A stretch of 64,000 nt of DNA from Phocaeicola faecium (lineage in GTDB: Bacteria > Bacteroidota > Bacteroidia > Bacteroidales > Bacteroidaceae): NCBI RefSeq assembly GCF_014837055.1, contig NZ_JACSPQ010000053.1, forward strand, positions 1 to 64,000, written 5' to 3'. Numbering within the stretch: the stretch's first letter is position 1; every line of letters starts with the position of its first letter. Positions 33,378 through 41,764 of this stretch are shown piece by piece. A program made the position numbers and the translations under genes. The notes beneath the pieces were generated by a model. It did not search any database. It was not told where the DNA came from and worked only from the letters and a program-made list of their open reading frames with translations.

Positions 33378-34499
33378 ATGGACTTTGAAGCATTAGTAAA
33401 ACATATCAGCACGATACAAAGCACGTTGCAGGCGCAAGCCGCACACGCTGTAAACCTCGCCCTGACTGCCCGCAATTGGCTCATGGGCTGCTATATCGTG
33501 GAGTTTGAGCAAAACGGTGAAGACCGTGCCGCATACGGCGAACAACTGTTGAAGAAACTGGAACAGCGGTTGAATGTCAAAGGACTGAACGAGCGCAGGT
33601 TTCGTGAGTTCCGGCGGTTGTACCTCGTTTATCCGCAACTGAAAGAGCCTATCGCACAATACATATTGGCAGGAAGCGAAATTCGGCACACACTGTCCGC
33701 CGAATTTGCAGACCCAATTCGGCGGTCGCCAACCGCCGAATCTTCTCAATACATTCAATCGGCTCAAAACAAATGGATTACCCCACCCGAAAAGTTATTT
33801 AGCCGCCTATCCTCTACCCATTTGAATGTAATTTCACCCATTGATAACCCTGTAAAACGTGCTTTCTACGAAATGGAAGCCATTCGGGGCTGCTGGTCAG
33901 TAAAGGAATTGGAGCGGCAAATCAATTCCCTCTATTACGAACGCAGCGGATTATCCCAAAATAAGGAAACCTTGTCTGCCTTGGTGCAGCGGCAAGCCAT
34001 GCCGCTGCAGCCCAAAGACATTATTAACACGCCCGTTACGTTGGAGTTCTTGGGATTGAACGACCGTGCTTTGGTAACGGAAAACGACTTGGAGCAATCC
34101 ATTCTGGACAACCTGCAACGCTTCCTGTTGGAAATGGGGCATGGCTTCTGCTTCGAAGCACGCCAAAAGAGAATCCTGATAGACGGGGATTATTTCTTTG
34201 CCGACCTCGTGTTTTACCACCGCATTTTGAAATGCCATGTCATCGTGGAATTGAAGATAGACAAGTTCCGCCATGAGTACGCTTCGCAACTGAACCTATA
34301 TCTTAACTACTTCAAGGCGGAAGTGATGCAACCCGACGACAATCCGCCTGTCGGCATCCTGCTTTGCACCGAGAAGGGCGACACGTTGGTAAAATACGCC
34401 ACTGCCGGATTAGACCCGAACATCTTCGTGCAAAAGTATATGATAGAACTTCCCACTGAAGAGGAAATTAAGAAGTTCATTTCAACTGCAAACTATTAG
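33378..34499 (+). CDS. DUF1016/YhcG-type PDDEXK nuclease domain protein
   Basis: 373 residues: DUF1016 N-terminal helical domain (about 10-180; ARNWLMGCYIVEFEQNGEDRA, RRFREFRRLY) and a C-terminal PDDEXK nuclease domain with DLVFYHR and VELKIDKFRHEYASQL, which supply the Asp...Glu-x-Lys active site. Such proteins are common passengers of Bacteroidales mobile elements, where they are thought to act in DNA processing or defence; the true role is unsettled. It starts 25 bp after the integrase gene. A low-complexity patch at about residues 110-140 (repeated AEF/AES-like Pro/Ser segment) links the two domains. Confidence 0.87.
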   Translation: MDFEALVKHISTIQSTLQAQAAHAVNLALTARNWLMGCYIVEFEQNGEDRAAYGEQLLKKLEQRLNVKGLNERRFREFRRLYLVYPQLKEPIAQYILAGSEIRHTLSAEFADPIRRSPTAESSQYIQSAQNKWITPPEKLFSRLSSTHLNVISPIDNPVKRAFYEMEAIRGCWSVKELERQINSLYYERSGLSQNKETLSALVQRQAMPLQPKDIINTPVTLEFLGLNDRALVTENDLEQSILDNLQRFLLEMGHGFCFEARQKRILIDGDYFFADLVFYHRILKCHVIVELKIDKFRHEYASQLNLYLNYFKAEVMQPDDNPPVGILLCTEKGDTLVKYATAGLDPNIFVQKYMIELPTEEEIKKFISTANY

Positions 34500-34514
34500 C
34501 AATAAAAAACACTA

Positions 34515-34555
34515 CTGGCGAAAAGAAGGAAAGCCATTCTTTCTCTTTTCGCCAG
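34515..34555. terminator. Hairpin between convergent DUF1016 and kup genes
   Basis: Perfect 12-bp arms 34515-34526 / 34544-34555 (CTGGCGAAAAGA), just after the DUF1016 stop codon. Confidence 0.75.
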
Positions 34556-34657
34556 CACGTTTATTACTGCCAACAAGAATAGGTTTAGGTTAGTTTGGAT
34601 GTATATACAAAAGACAGAACTAAACCGTAAATGCAGACGATAATTATAGCAAGTCAC

Positions 34658-36673
34658 TTATGATACATTCTGTTCTTCCAAGACTATATTAGCATCATTA
34701 TCGCATTTTTCAGGCTTAATCCGCTCTATACGACGAATATGTTTTGCCCTATTAGCTATAATTAACGGTACACGCTCGACAACAACAACCGATGTGTCAA
34801 GCCCCAACGCACTCGGTTCTCCAATGCCTATCTTTCTAATTAAGGCATAAAGGCTCATCAGCAAATTTTGTCGGCGGTTACGGGAATCTTCAGGATAATA
34901 TATCCGGTGGATAATAATAAAGCGAAAATCACCCGGTATGCCATTCTTATGCAATGAAGGATAAGAGCTTGTTAGTTCTACTTCACCATCCGCAACAAGG
35001 TCATCAACTACTTGTCGTAAATAAAGGCTCACGCGCGGTTCTATACGAAAACCTATACGCATGGTTATACTAAACAATGTCCCTTTTATTAATGTGGAAC
35101 AATTATATTCAAGTGTGTCTGGTGTATCCACAAATTCAAGGTTAATAAGCCAATAATGATCTGCCCGTTTAGGCTGCTTATTAATTATGGAATACAACAA
35201 TTTATCGTCCACACAACCTTCTTTGTGTGCATGATTCACATAGACAAGATTAGAAGCATATTTGGATATGCTTTCGTCCGCCTTAATATCAGAAATAATG
35301 TTGTAGTATTCACTTAACCGTTTGGAAGACATATGTTTTCGACGAATTTTGTTGGCACTTACCCATACAAACATGATAAAACATAATAATCCACCTATTA
35401 ACAGCGTAAACCAACCTCCGACCATAAATTTGGACAGGTTTGCAGCAAGGAAAATACCTTCAATAACACAATATCCGCCGACAAACAGTATTGATAGAAT
35501 GCGTGGAATGTTATGCATATGCAAATAGAATCCCAACAACAATGTTGTCATCAACATTGTAATAGTTATGGCAAGTCCATAAGCGGCTTCCATGTGGGTG
35601 GAATCTCGAAACAACAATATAGTAAATATTACTCCAATATACATTACAAGGTTTACCATTGGAATAAATGACTGACCTTTTACGTTGGTAGGGTGCTTAA
35701 TACGCATACGAGGCCAGAAATTCAAGTTCATAGCTTCACTCAATATGGAAAATGAACCGCTTATTAGAGCTTGGCTCGCAACAATAGCTGCCCCGGTAGC
35801 CATTGCTATGGAAAACAACAGTATTTCTTGTGGCATGATTGAATAAAATGGGTTCACTGTACCTTCTGCACTTTCCGGATGATGCAATACCCACGCTCCT
35901 TGCCCCAAATAATTTAGAATAAGCATCACCTTTACAAATATCCAACTGACCGTAATATTTCGTCTGCCACAGTGCCCTAAATCAGAGTATAAGGCTTCTG
36001 CACCAGTGGTACACAAGAAAACGGCACCCAATATCAGAAACCAGTGGGGGGATTCCACTAATAACCGTATGGCATAGTAAGGATTGAATGCCTTGAATAC
36101 TTGAGGATAGGAAGTCAGACTGATAGCTCCGGCGATTCCAAGAAGCAGGAACCAAAGTAGCATAAATATGCCAAATGACCGTCCTATATTTTCTGTACCA
36201 AAACGCTGAACGAAAAATATAATGGTAATAATGGTCAGTGTAATAGGAATCACAGGCAGATGCGGACTGATACTTTCAAGTCCTTCTATGGCAGTTGTGA
36301 CCGTAATGGCTGGAGTGATAATACCATCAGCAAGCAAAGTGCTCGCACCGATAATGGCAATGATGTAAATCCACCTTCTTCTGTGGCGGCGTAAAAGGGC
36401 ATAAAGCGCAAGTATGCCACCCTCCCCGTTATTGTCGGCACGGAGAGCCACCAGCACATATTTCACCGTAGTCTGAAGAGTAAGCGTCCATATGATACAA
36501 GACAATGCGCCTAAAACATAATTTTCATCAAGAGCTTCTCCAGTATGAATGATGGCTTTCATAACATAGAGTGGCGATGTTCCAATGTCACCAAAAACAA
36601 TACCCAATGTGATGAGTAACCCGGCAAATCCAAGTTTATGTTGAATATTGCCTTCTTTTGATAGGTTTGCCAT
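34658..36673 (-). CDS. kup: Kup/Trk-type low-affinity potassium transporter
   Basis: 671-residue KUP family K+:H+ symporter of the inner membrane, full length. The signature GIVFGDIGTSPLYVMKA is at about 24-40, NGEGGILALYALLRR follows, and twelve hydrophobic helices extend to about residue 450. A C-terminal cytoplasmic domain of about 220 residues ends the protein. It lies inside a mobilizable element between two hairpins and has its own promoter, so it looks like an inserted cargo gene. Its sequence is more AT-rich than the mobilization genes beside it. It may extend K+ uptake in acid or osmotic stress; this is inferred. Confidence 0.94.
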   Translation of the reverse strand: MANLSKEGNIQHKLGFAGLLITLGIVFGDIGTSPLYVMKAIIHTGEALDENYVLGALSCIIWTLTLQTTVKYVLVALRADNNGEGGILALYALLRRHRRRWIYIIAIIGASTLLADGIITPAITVTTAIEGLESISPHLPVIPITLTIITIIFFVQRFGTENIGRSFGIFMLLWFLLLGIAGAISLTSYPQVFKAFNPYYAIRLLVESPHWFLILGAVFLCTTGAEALYSDLGHCGRRNITVSWIFVKVMLILNYLGQGAWVLHHPESAEGTVNPFYSIMPQEILLFSIAMATGAAIVASQALISGSFSILSEAMNLNFWPRMRIKHPTNVKGQSFIPMVNLVMYIGVIFTILLFRDSTHMEAAYGLAITITMLMTTLLLGFYLHMHNIPRILSILFVGGYCVIEGIFLAANLSKFMVGGWFTLLIGGLLCFIMFVWVSANKIRRKHMSSKRLSEYYNIISDIKADESISKYASNLVYVNHAHKEGCVDDKLLYSIINKQPKRADHYWLINLEFVDTPDTLEYNCSTLIKGTLFSITMRIGFRIEPRVSLYLRQVVDDLVADGEVELTSSYPSLHKNGIPGDFRFIIIHRIYYPEDSRNRRQNLLMSLYALIRKIGIGEPSALGLDTSVVVVERVPLIIANRAKHIRRIERIKPEKCDNDANIVLEEQNVS

Positions 36674-36722
36674 AAAAAGTAGTTTTTTGTTCTACATATA
36701 TTTGTTTTCCTTTCAAGCGGCG

Positions 36723-36730
36723 CAAATATA
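36723..36730 (-). promoter_or_regulatory. -7 box of kup
   Basis: Minus-strand TATATTTG 50 bp before the start codon; no standard -33 element. Confidence 0.55.
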
Positions 36731-36856
36731 AAATAAAATCTTAACAATAAGATTTCACTTTTCTTTTTTCGTGAAAAATATCATATAAACCTTGACGATG
36801 GTCAAGGCTTGTCTAAAAAAAATAGTCTGTTTGAATTACGTATAACTATTAAACTC

Positions 36857-36897
36857 AAAAGCCGAAGTTATGGGACTTATCCTTCACCTCGGCTTTT
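36857..36897 (-). terminator. Terminator of the mobilization operon
   Basis: Arms 36857-36865 / 36889-36897 (AAAAGCCGA) with T-rich flank on the minus strand, 7 bp after the stop codon of the last gene. Confidence 0.75.
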
Positions 36898-36903
36898 TGC
36901 TAT

Positions 36904-37635
36904 TTACTGATTTCCTAACCTATCAGCTTCCTTTTTCAACTGCTCAGCCTGCTCATTAAGCAGCTTTGCCCGTTCCAAGGCTTCCGCCTGCCTGCGGCAA
37001 CGTTCCTCAAAATCTAGTACCGAATCCGTCAGGTTGCGGATAAAACGCTCGTCCCGCTGCCACTTGAACTTATTCTCCAGTCTTTCAAGGGTATTGCCGT
37101 CCGCTTGTCCCTGCATCAGCAGATAACGGTATTTCATGTCGTTGTCCTGCAACTGCCCCATCCGTTCAGCCAGACGGACATTCAGGAACAGGGACGTGGC
37201 ACAGACAATCAGACCTGCCGAAAAGAGGAATAGCTTCGGGCGTACCAAAGAAGTTACTTTGTTGTAAATCCGCCGATGAAACGGTACGGGTTTGGCTTCT
37301 TCTTTTTCTGCCATGCGCTCATCATGGTACCGCTTCATTGTTTCCAGCATTTCCTTGAGACAGCCGAAAGTGGCTACTACATAATTCTTGACCTCCCCGA
37401 AAGATTGCCGTTGTTCCTGTCCTGATTTCCGCAGTTCGGCAAGCCGGGTCAGGATGTCTTGCAACTCTTTTTCGGGAACCGCCGGGTTCCTGCGTAACTC
37501 AGACAATGCCCGTTCTATAGCCTCCAGTCGGGAAAGGGTTTCCTCGCGTCCGGCTGGCGTCACCTGCGCTTCCTGCTTCTCCTTCAGTTCCGTGACCATG
37601 GAGAGAAGCCCCTCTAAAATCAAATTTTCTTCCAT
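36904..37635 (-). CDS. Membrane coiled-coil protein of the mobilization operon
   Basis: 243 residues, charged and helical. Coiled coil before (about 10-75) and after (about 190-243) one membrane helix (LFLFSAGLIVCATSLFLNV, about 137-157). It follows the relaxase by 6 bp and is clearly in the same operon. Proteins of this build regularly accompany relaxase genes in Bacteroides mobilizable elements. A role in linking the relaxosome to the membrane or a coupling protein is plausible but unproven. Confidence 0.7.
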   Translation of the reverse strand: MEENLILEGLLSMVTELKEKQEAQVTPAGREETLSRLEAIERALSELRRNPAVPEKELQDILTRLAELRKSGQEQRQSFGEVKNYVVATFGCLKEMLETMKRYHDERMAEKEEAKPVPFHRRIYNKVTSLVRPKLFLFSAGLIVCATSLFLNVRLAERMGQLQDNDMKYRYLLMQGQADGNTLERLENKFKWQRDERFIRNLTDSVLDFEERCRRQAEALERAKLLNEQAEQLKKEADRLGNQ

Positions 37636-37641
37636 ATCCGT

Positions 37642-38568
37642 TTACAGTTTAAGTTGTCTTTTCTTTTTCTTCTTCTTTTTTCTCAGACTCCAGTCAATTT
37701 CTTCGTCCGATGGAGCAGACGGCGAAACATCGAACAAGCTGAACAAGCCGCCCATTGAAGGGCTGTCGTTCCTTTGCGGTGTTTGCTCAGGCTCCAAAAT
37801 AGGTGCGGAAACTATCTGCTGGCTATTTTCTACGGTATCCATTCCTGCGTTCCCGAAATGCTTATCCAGTTTGGAGAAGCTGAAATTGCGGTCTATTTCC
37901 GAACCTTTGAACGTATAGGCACCTTTGGTGAAGGAGATGCCCTGCACCTCGTCTGTACGCCCTTTATACTTGAAGCGGATGCCGATGCCCTTTTCTGCCA
38001 GCCGCTCCTGTAACTGCCGCCAACTTTTGGACTTGCCGATTTCATTCCTCACAGCCGTGTAAATCTCGTATTTCGACTTGTCCGGCTCTTTCAGGCGATG
38101 CCGCTTAACCAGTTCCTTGCCTTTGGCGAAGTATAGCCCGTGCTTGGCTTTCAGCTTCTTGCACACCTGCTCGTTGCGGTACATGTCGTTCCTGTCCGAG
38201 ATGGTCTTGCCGTTGTTGTCTATGCGATTGAACACGATATGCACATGCGGATGCTCCCTGTCTTGGTGGCGCACGATGATGTACTGCGTATCGGTGATTT
38301 TCATCTCGCGCATATACTCTTGCGCAAGTTGTATCATCTTCTCGTCCGTCAGCTTGGGCGCATCGTTTACCGAATAGCTCAGCGCGATATGTCCGACTGG
38401 CTTGCCCAGACGGGGATTCATGGAGGCTTGTGCGCAGAAGCAGCGGATGATGTCCTGCCTGCTTTCCGCCAGTACTCCGTCTGCATGGAGCAAGACCGCC
38501 TGCTGCTTGCCCAGCACGTAGTCCACACAGCCCTTAAACCCGCTTCCTTTCCTTATTTTTCCAATCAT
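37642..38568 (-). CDS. Relaxase/mobilization nuclease
   Basis: 308 residues with an N-terminal MobA/VirD2-type relaxase domain. Tyr17 (CVDYVLG) is the likely nicking tyrosine and HQDREHPHVHIVFNRID supplies the metal-binding histidines 106/108/110. The protein would cut one strand at oriT and pilot it to the recipient. The C-terminal 100 residues are variable and end in a Lys-rich tail (KKKKKKRQLKL). The start overlaps the end of the upstream MobC-like gene by 35 bp, indicating translational coupling. Confidence 0.93.
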   Translation of the reverse strand: MIGKIRKGSGFKGCVDYVLGKQQAVLLHADGVLAESRQDIIRCFCAQASMNPRLGKPVGHIALSYSVNDAPKLTDEKMIQLAQEYMREMKITDTQYIIVRHQDREHPHVHIVFNRIDNNGKTISDRNDMYRNEQVCKKLKAKHGLYFAKGKELVKRHRLKEPDKSKYEIYTAVRNEIGKSKSWRQLQERLAEKGIGIRFKYKGRTDEVQGISFTKGAYTFKGSEIDRNFSFSKLDKHFGNAGMDTVENSQQIVSAPILEPEQTPQRNDSPSMGGLFSLFDVSPSAPSDEEIDWSLRKKKKKKKRQLKL

Positions 38569-38917
38569 CCGACAAATGGCTTATGATTTCCACTATCCTG
38601 TTCTTAAGTTTCACCAGTTCGACCGCCACTTTCGCAAAGCCTCCGGCATTTGCCCGGTGCGCCAGCTGGTTGATGTTGTTCGCTTCGCCTGCCAGTTTGC
38701 GGAGGATGTCCGTATCCTGCCTGTTCAGCCGGGGCGTTATCTCTGCCGACACGACAGCCTGCCGCACATACTCGCTGACACGCAGCCCGGCTTCTGATGC
38801 CCGCTTCCTAACGGCGTAATACTGCAACTCGGTCAGCTTCGTGCTGACCACACGTCTTTGCTTGTCTATCCGGTTCTTTGCCGGACGACCGCCTGATTTG
38901 TTCCTTGTATCTGTCAT
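38534..38917 (-). CDS. MobC-like relaxosome accessory protein
   Basis: 127 residues from the ATG at 38917 (a 23-codon longer frame starts at 38986, but MTDTRNKSGGRPAKNR is the usual beginning). A basic N-terminus is followed by a ribbon-helix-helix-like region VVSTKLTELQYYAVRKRA and SEYVRQAVV, then IAGEAN-type MobC segment (LAGEANNINQLAHRANAGG). It would bind oriT and help the relaxase nick. First gene of the mobilization operon, directly next to the candidate oriT. Confidence 0.87.
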   Translation of the reverse strand: MTDTRNKSGGRPAKNRIDKQRRVVSTKLTELQYYAVRKRASEAGLRVSEYVRQAVVSAEITPRLNRQDTDILRKLAGEANNINQLAHRANAGGFAKVAVELVKLKNRIVEIISHLSDDWKNKERKRV

Positions 38918-38929
38918 ACATTTTTGTCT

Positions 38930-39060
38930 TTGGAAGTTGTCTTGAAAATTGCGACCGACGGGAGCGGTTTCCTTTGCGGGGAGCAAAGCAAGGCGGTTTC
39001 GGTCTACCGAAACATAACCTTGCTTCCCCTAAGAAACGTCTGCCCGTTGCTCACAGTGTC
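38930..39060. other. Candidate origin of transfer (oriT)
   Basis: The non-coding gap upstream of the mobilization operon holds a strong inverted repeat: GTTTCGGT (38996-39003), CT, ACCGAAAC (39006-39013), flanked by GCAAGG (38988-38993) and CCTTGC (39018-39023). Position next to the MobC/relaxase genes is where NBU-type oriTs lie. The nick site is not identified. Confidence 0.55.
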
Positions 39061-39073
39061 TATCTCCGCCGGG

Positions 39074-40003
39074 TTAGATTCCCCTGCCTTTCTTCTGCCT
39101 TAGCAGCAGTTTCTGTCCGTTTTTCTGTTCCTGCTTCCTGCCGCACAGGTAATCGTTCAGGTCGGAATATTCCCGGTAATTGTGCGAGAAATCCCGTACC
39201 CGATAGGAGTATTCCGCTGTGATGGCTTGCGTTGCCCGGATGCCTGCCCCGTCATTGTCGAGCAGGCAGTGGATGCGTTCATACTGCCCCAATGCGTCAA
39301 TGGCTTTCTGTACATTGGCGGTGGAGTTGAGTATGACGTAATCCTGCCTGTCAAGGTTGGGCATGACAGGGCAGTTCTTTGTCCTTAGCGTGAGGAATGA
39401 AAGATAATCCATGAAGCCTTCGAACACCAGGCACTTCTCCCTCGGTTCGCCCTGTTGCTGGATATGGGTGATGTCTTTCGGGGCGATGCAGCCTTTGAAA
39501 AAGGAGTTGCGCACCTCGTAGCCGCCAGCCACATTCGGGAAACCGATGGCGAAGTAGGGCTTGCCGTCATGAGTGAAACGCAGTTCCCTGCATTCTCTTT
39601 TTGCCAGTGTAAGGTCAATGCCACGCCCCTGCAAGTAACGGAGCAATGCCGGATGGGTGAGGTCACGGACTTCCAAATGTTGAAAACTCGGTGCCGACCT
39701 TTGCTGCCGAAAAGAAAAACTGACCGGGCGGACATGCTGTGCCTGTTCTGCTATCCGGTTTAAGAGGTACGGCAGATGGTCGGAACAGTAAAGTTCCTGT
39801 GCCAGTGCGATGATGTTGCCGCCTTTGCCAGCCCCGAAGTCATACCATTGTTCCCGTTCTGTGTTTACTTTAAAGGATGCTTCATGTTCCTCCCTCAGTG
39901 GCGATTTGTACCATAGATTCGCTCCCTGCTGCTTGACGGGTGAATATCCCAGACTGTGCAGGTAATCGGTGATGGGTATTTTCTTTGCTTCTTCAATGTT
40001 CAT
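39074..40003 (-). CDS. Primase-like toprim protein of the element
   Basis: 309 residues. The N-terminal part is laid out like a CHC2 zinc-finger domain (ITDYLHSLGYSPVKQQGANL, H40 in the REEHEASF segment, WYDFGAGKGGNIIAL), but the zinc-binding cysteines are missing. The C-terminal half is a toprim domain with Glu195 (CLVFEGFMDYLSFL) and Asp249/Asp251 (LLDNDGAG). It probably primes replication of the excised circle or of transferred single strands. Between the candidate oriT and the RepA-like gene, which fits the NBU order. Confidence 0.87.
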   Translation of the reverse strand: MNIEEAKKIPITDYLHSLGYSPVKQQGANLWYKSPLREEHEASFKVNTEREQWYDFGAGKGGNIIALAQELYCSDHLPYLLNRIAEQAQHVRPVSFSFRQQRSAPSFQHLEVRDLTHPALLRYLQGRGIDLTLAKRECRELRFTHDGKPYFAIGFPNVAGGYEVRNSFFKGCIAPKDITHIQQQGEPREKCLVFEGFMDYLSFLTLRTKNCPVMPNLDRQDYVILNSTANVQKAIDALGQYERIHCLLDNDGAGIRATQAITAEYSYRVRDFSHNYREYSDLNDYLCGRKQEQKNGQKLLLRQKKGRGI

Positions 40004-40004
40004 A

Positions 40005-40165
40005 ATGCAAACTTTTTAGTGGATGATGAATAATTGGGAAGTGTACCAGTCCGGTTTAGACCTTCATATATACGCCCGTACTGTACCGGACTTGATTGCC
40101 GGGAGTGACGGGAAACAGGAAGTCTGTTCCCCTTATATATATGTCCGAACTAAACCAAACCTGTT
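40005..40165. other. Structured gap with nested inverted repeats, candidate replication origin
   Basis: AGTCCGGT (40048-40055) pairs with ACCGGACT (40085-40092); GGTTTAG (40053-40059) pairs with CTAAACC (40150-40156). Two ATATATA tracts lie at about 40066-40072 and 40134-40142. Sitting between primase and RepA-like genes, it could be an origin or a leader. Inference only. Confidence 0.35.
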
Positions 40166-41239
40166 TTAGTAGTGAAAATCGGGATTGTAACGGTATCCCT
40201 TTCCTTCCTTTACAATCATACGCTTGTTCACGAGGAACGTGTTCAATGCCACGAGGACATTGCGTCCCCGCTCGTAGCCGATGCTTGCATAGCCCTGCTT
40301 CAACGCCTGTATGACGTTGGAATAGCCCTGCACGGTGCGCTTGCCGAAACCGTTTTCCAACGCCGTGCGGTGCTGCTGTTCAGTCAGTTCCGTAAGCGGG
40401 AAACTTTTTTCCTGCTTGGGCTGCTGGAATACATAGCCGTCCACGACTTCGGGCAATGCGCTGTCGTTGATGCGGAAGGCGAAAGGCTCGAAGTCCCGGT
40501 CGCGTATATGTGCCGCCTTTACCTCGCTGATGTTCCCGTCCTGCGTGCTCTTGGTTATTTGCAGGACGGTTTCCGCCTTGTTGTTCAGTTCCGTGCCGAT
40601 ATGTCCCCTCGTATTGTCATCCCCCTTGTTCAGATGCAGCACGGTATGAATGTGCAGGTTGTATCCGCTTGACCAGCGCATGAGCAGGTTAATCAGGTCG
40701 GTCGATTCGCTGGGGCTGTTGATGTCATACATCAGGTCACGGATGCCGTCAATGATGAGCAGCCCCACTTCGGGCATGTTCTCCAGCATATACTCGATAA
40801 TCCGCTTCCGCATGTCAGGGGTCTGTTCCCTGAGCACGATGAAAACAAAGTCGTCCCTGTCCTGGTCGGTCGGCAGTCCGGCAAGCCGCAGGATGCGTTC
40901 CATCACCTTGTGGCAATGGTACCTGCTCTGTTCGGTGTCCACATAAAGGATTTTCCGTTTGTCCGGAGGCAGGCACGCCGAATAGTGCAGCACCTCGTCA
41001 TTGGTCAGTGCCGCTGCAACGATGGCGGAGATGTTGAACGTCTTCTTGCTTTTCGCCTTGCCTGTGGAGGCGCTGAAGTTGCCCAGCGTCCCGATGGTGG
41101 AGCCGTTTACCCAAAGGATTTCAGGCGGCACATCGTAAGTGTCCGTCACTTTCAGGCGGATGCTTTTCCAAAGGGCAGCAAATTCTTCCTTATTCATGAT
41201 GGTGTCCCCTTTAGCCTCCGTGCTTTTCTTGTTTTCCAT
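40166..41239 (-). CDS. RepA-like AAA ATPase
   Basis: 357 residues from the ATG at 41239, 5 bp after the HTH gene's stop; a longer frame to 41332 would overlap that gene widely. The hexameric-helicase-like RepA/AAA_25 core is visible: STGKAKSKKT (Walker A variant), LYVDTEQS, VGLLIIDGIRDLMYD (Walker B) and HTVLHLNKGD. A winged region follows at the C-terminus (GKRTVQGYSNVIQALKQGY). It likely unwinds the element's origin for replication after excision. Operon with the HTH protein upstream. Confidence 0.85.
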   Translation of the reverse strand: MENKKSTEAKGDTIMNKEEFAALWKSIRLKVTDTYDVPPEILWVNGSTIGTLGNFSASTGKAKSKKTFNISAIVAAALTNDEVLHYSACLPPDKRKILYVDTEQSRYHCHKVMERILRLAGLPTDQDRDDFVFIVLREQTPDMRKRIIEYMLENMPEVGLLIIDGIRDLMYDINSPSESTDLINLLMRWSSGYNLHIHTVLHLNKGDDNTRGHIGTELNNKAETVLQITKSTQDGNISEVKAAHIRDRDFEPFAFRINDSALPEVVDGYVFQQPKQEKSFPLTELTEQQHRTALENGFGKRTVQGYSNVIQALKQGYASIGYERGRNVLVALNTFLVNKRMIVKEGKGYRYNPDFHY

Positions 41240-41244
41240 GGGCT

Positions 41245-41532
41245 TTACTTCTTTAAGGAACGGTTGAGAACATACTTCTGCGCTTCCTGCTCTATCTGCG
41301 TTTTGGTCTTTACCGGATTCTGGCGGAGCCATGCTTCCAGTTCGGACTTCTCAAAATAAAGCATCTTCCCCTGCGGCTTGTAATGGGGAATCAGATTGCC
41401 CGAAGTCAGCTTGTAAAGGTAACTTTTGGACAGGTTGAGGAATGTGCTCGCTTCATCAAAGCTAAGCACGTTCTTGGTTAGGAACAACATTCTTTCGAGT
41501 TCTTCCACTCGCATTTCCAAAGTTTTTTCCAT
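41245..41532 (-). CDS. Helix-turn-helix protein, excisionase type (HTH_17)
   Basis: 95 residues from the ATG at 41532. A short N-terminal helix (MEKTLEMRVEELERMLFL) precedes a MerR-like winged HTH: LSFDEASTFLNLSKSYLYKL, then IPHYKPQGKMLYFEKSELEAWL. In Bacteroides mobile elements such proteins serve as excisionases or regulators of excision. First gene of the replication operon, with a -7 box 173 bp upstream and therefore a long leader. Confidence 0.85.
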   Translation of the reverse strand: MEKTLEMRVEELERMLFLTKNVLSFDEASTFLNLSKSYLYKLTSGNLIPHYKPQGKMLYFEKSELEAWLRQNPVKTKTQIEQEAQKYVLNRSLKK

Positions 41533-41704
41533 ATTGCTTGAAACTTTTTGGTGAAACAATATGAAGGTGCGCACCCTCGTTTTATTTTTGATGGAGCAAA
41601 AATCGGCATCCTCCAAAACATCAACACATAAGTTACGGGTAACTCACGTGAAATATTTCTGTTTTGACCTATGCCGACATGCCGCATCGTTTTGTTAACG
41701 GGGG

Positions 41705-41712
41705 CAAAGTTA
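41705..41712 (-). promoter_or_regulatory. -7 box upstream of the HTH/RepA operon
   Basis: Minus-strand TAACTTTG. If used, it gives an untranslated leader of about 165 nt before 41532, longer than elsewhere in the window. Confidence 0.4.
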
Positions 41713-41764
41713 AAGGCTTGGAAATGAAGTCTAATTGAGCTTTGTTTGACCGCTCAGACTATGC

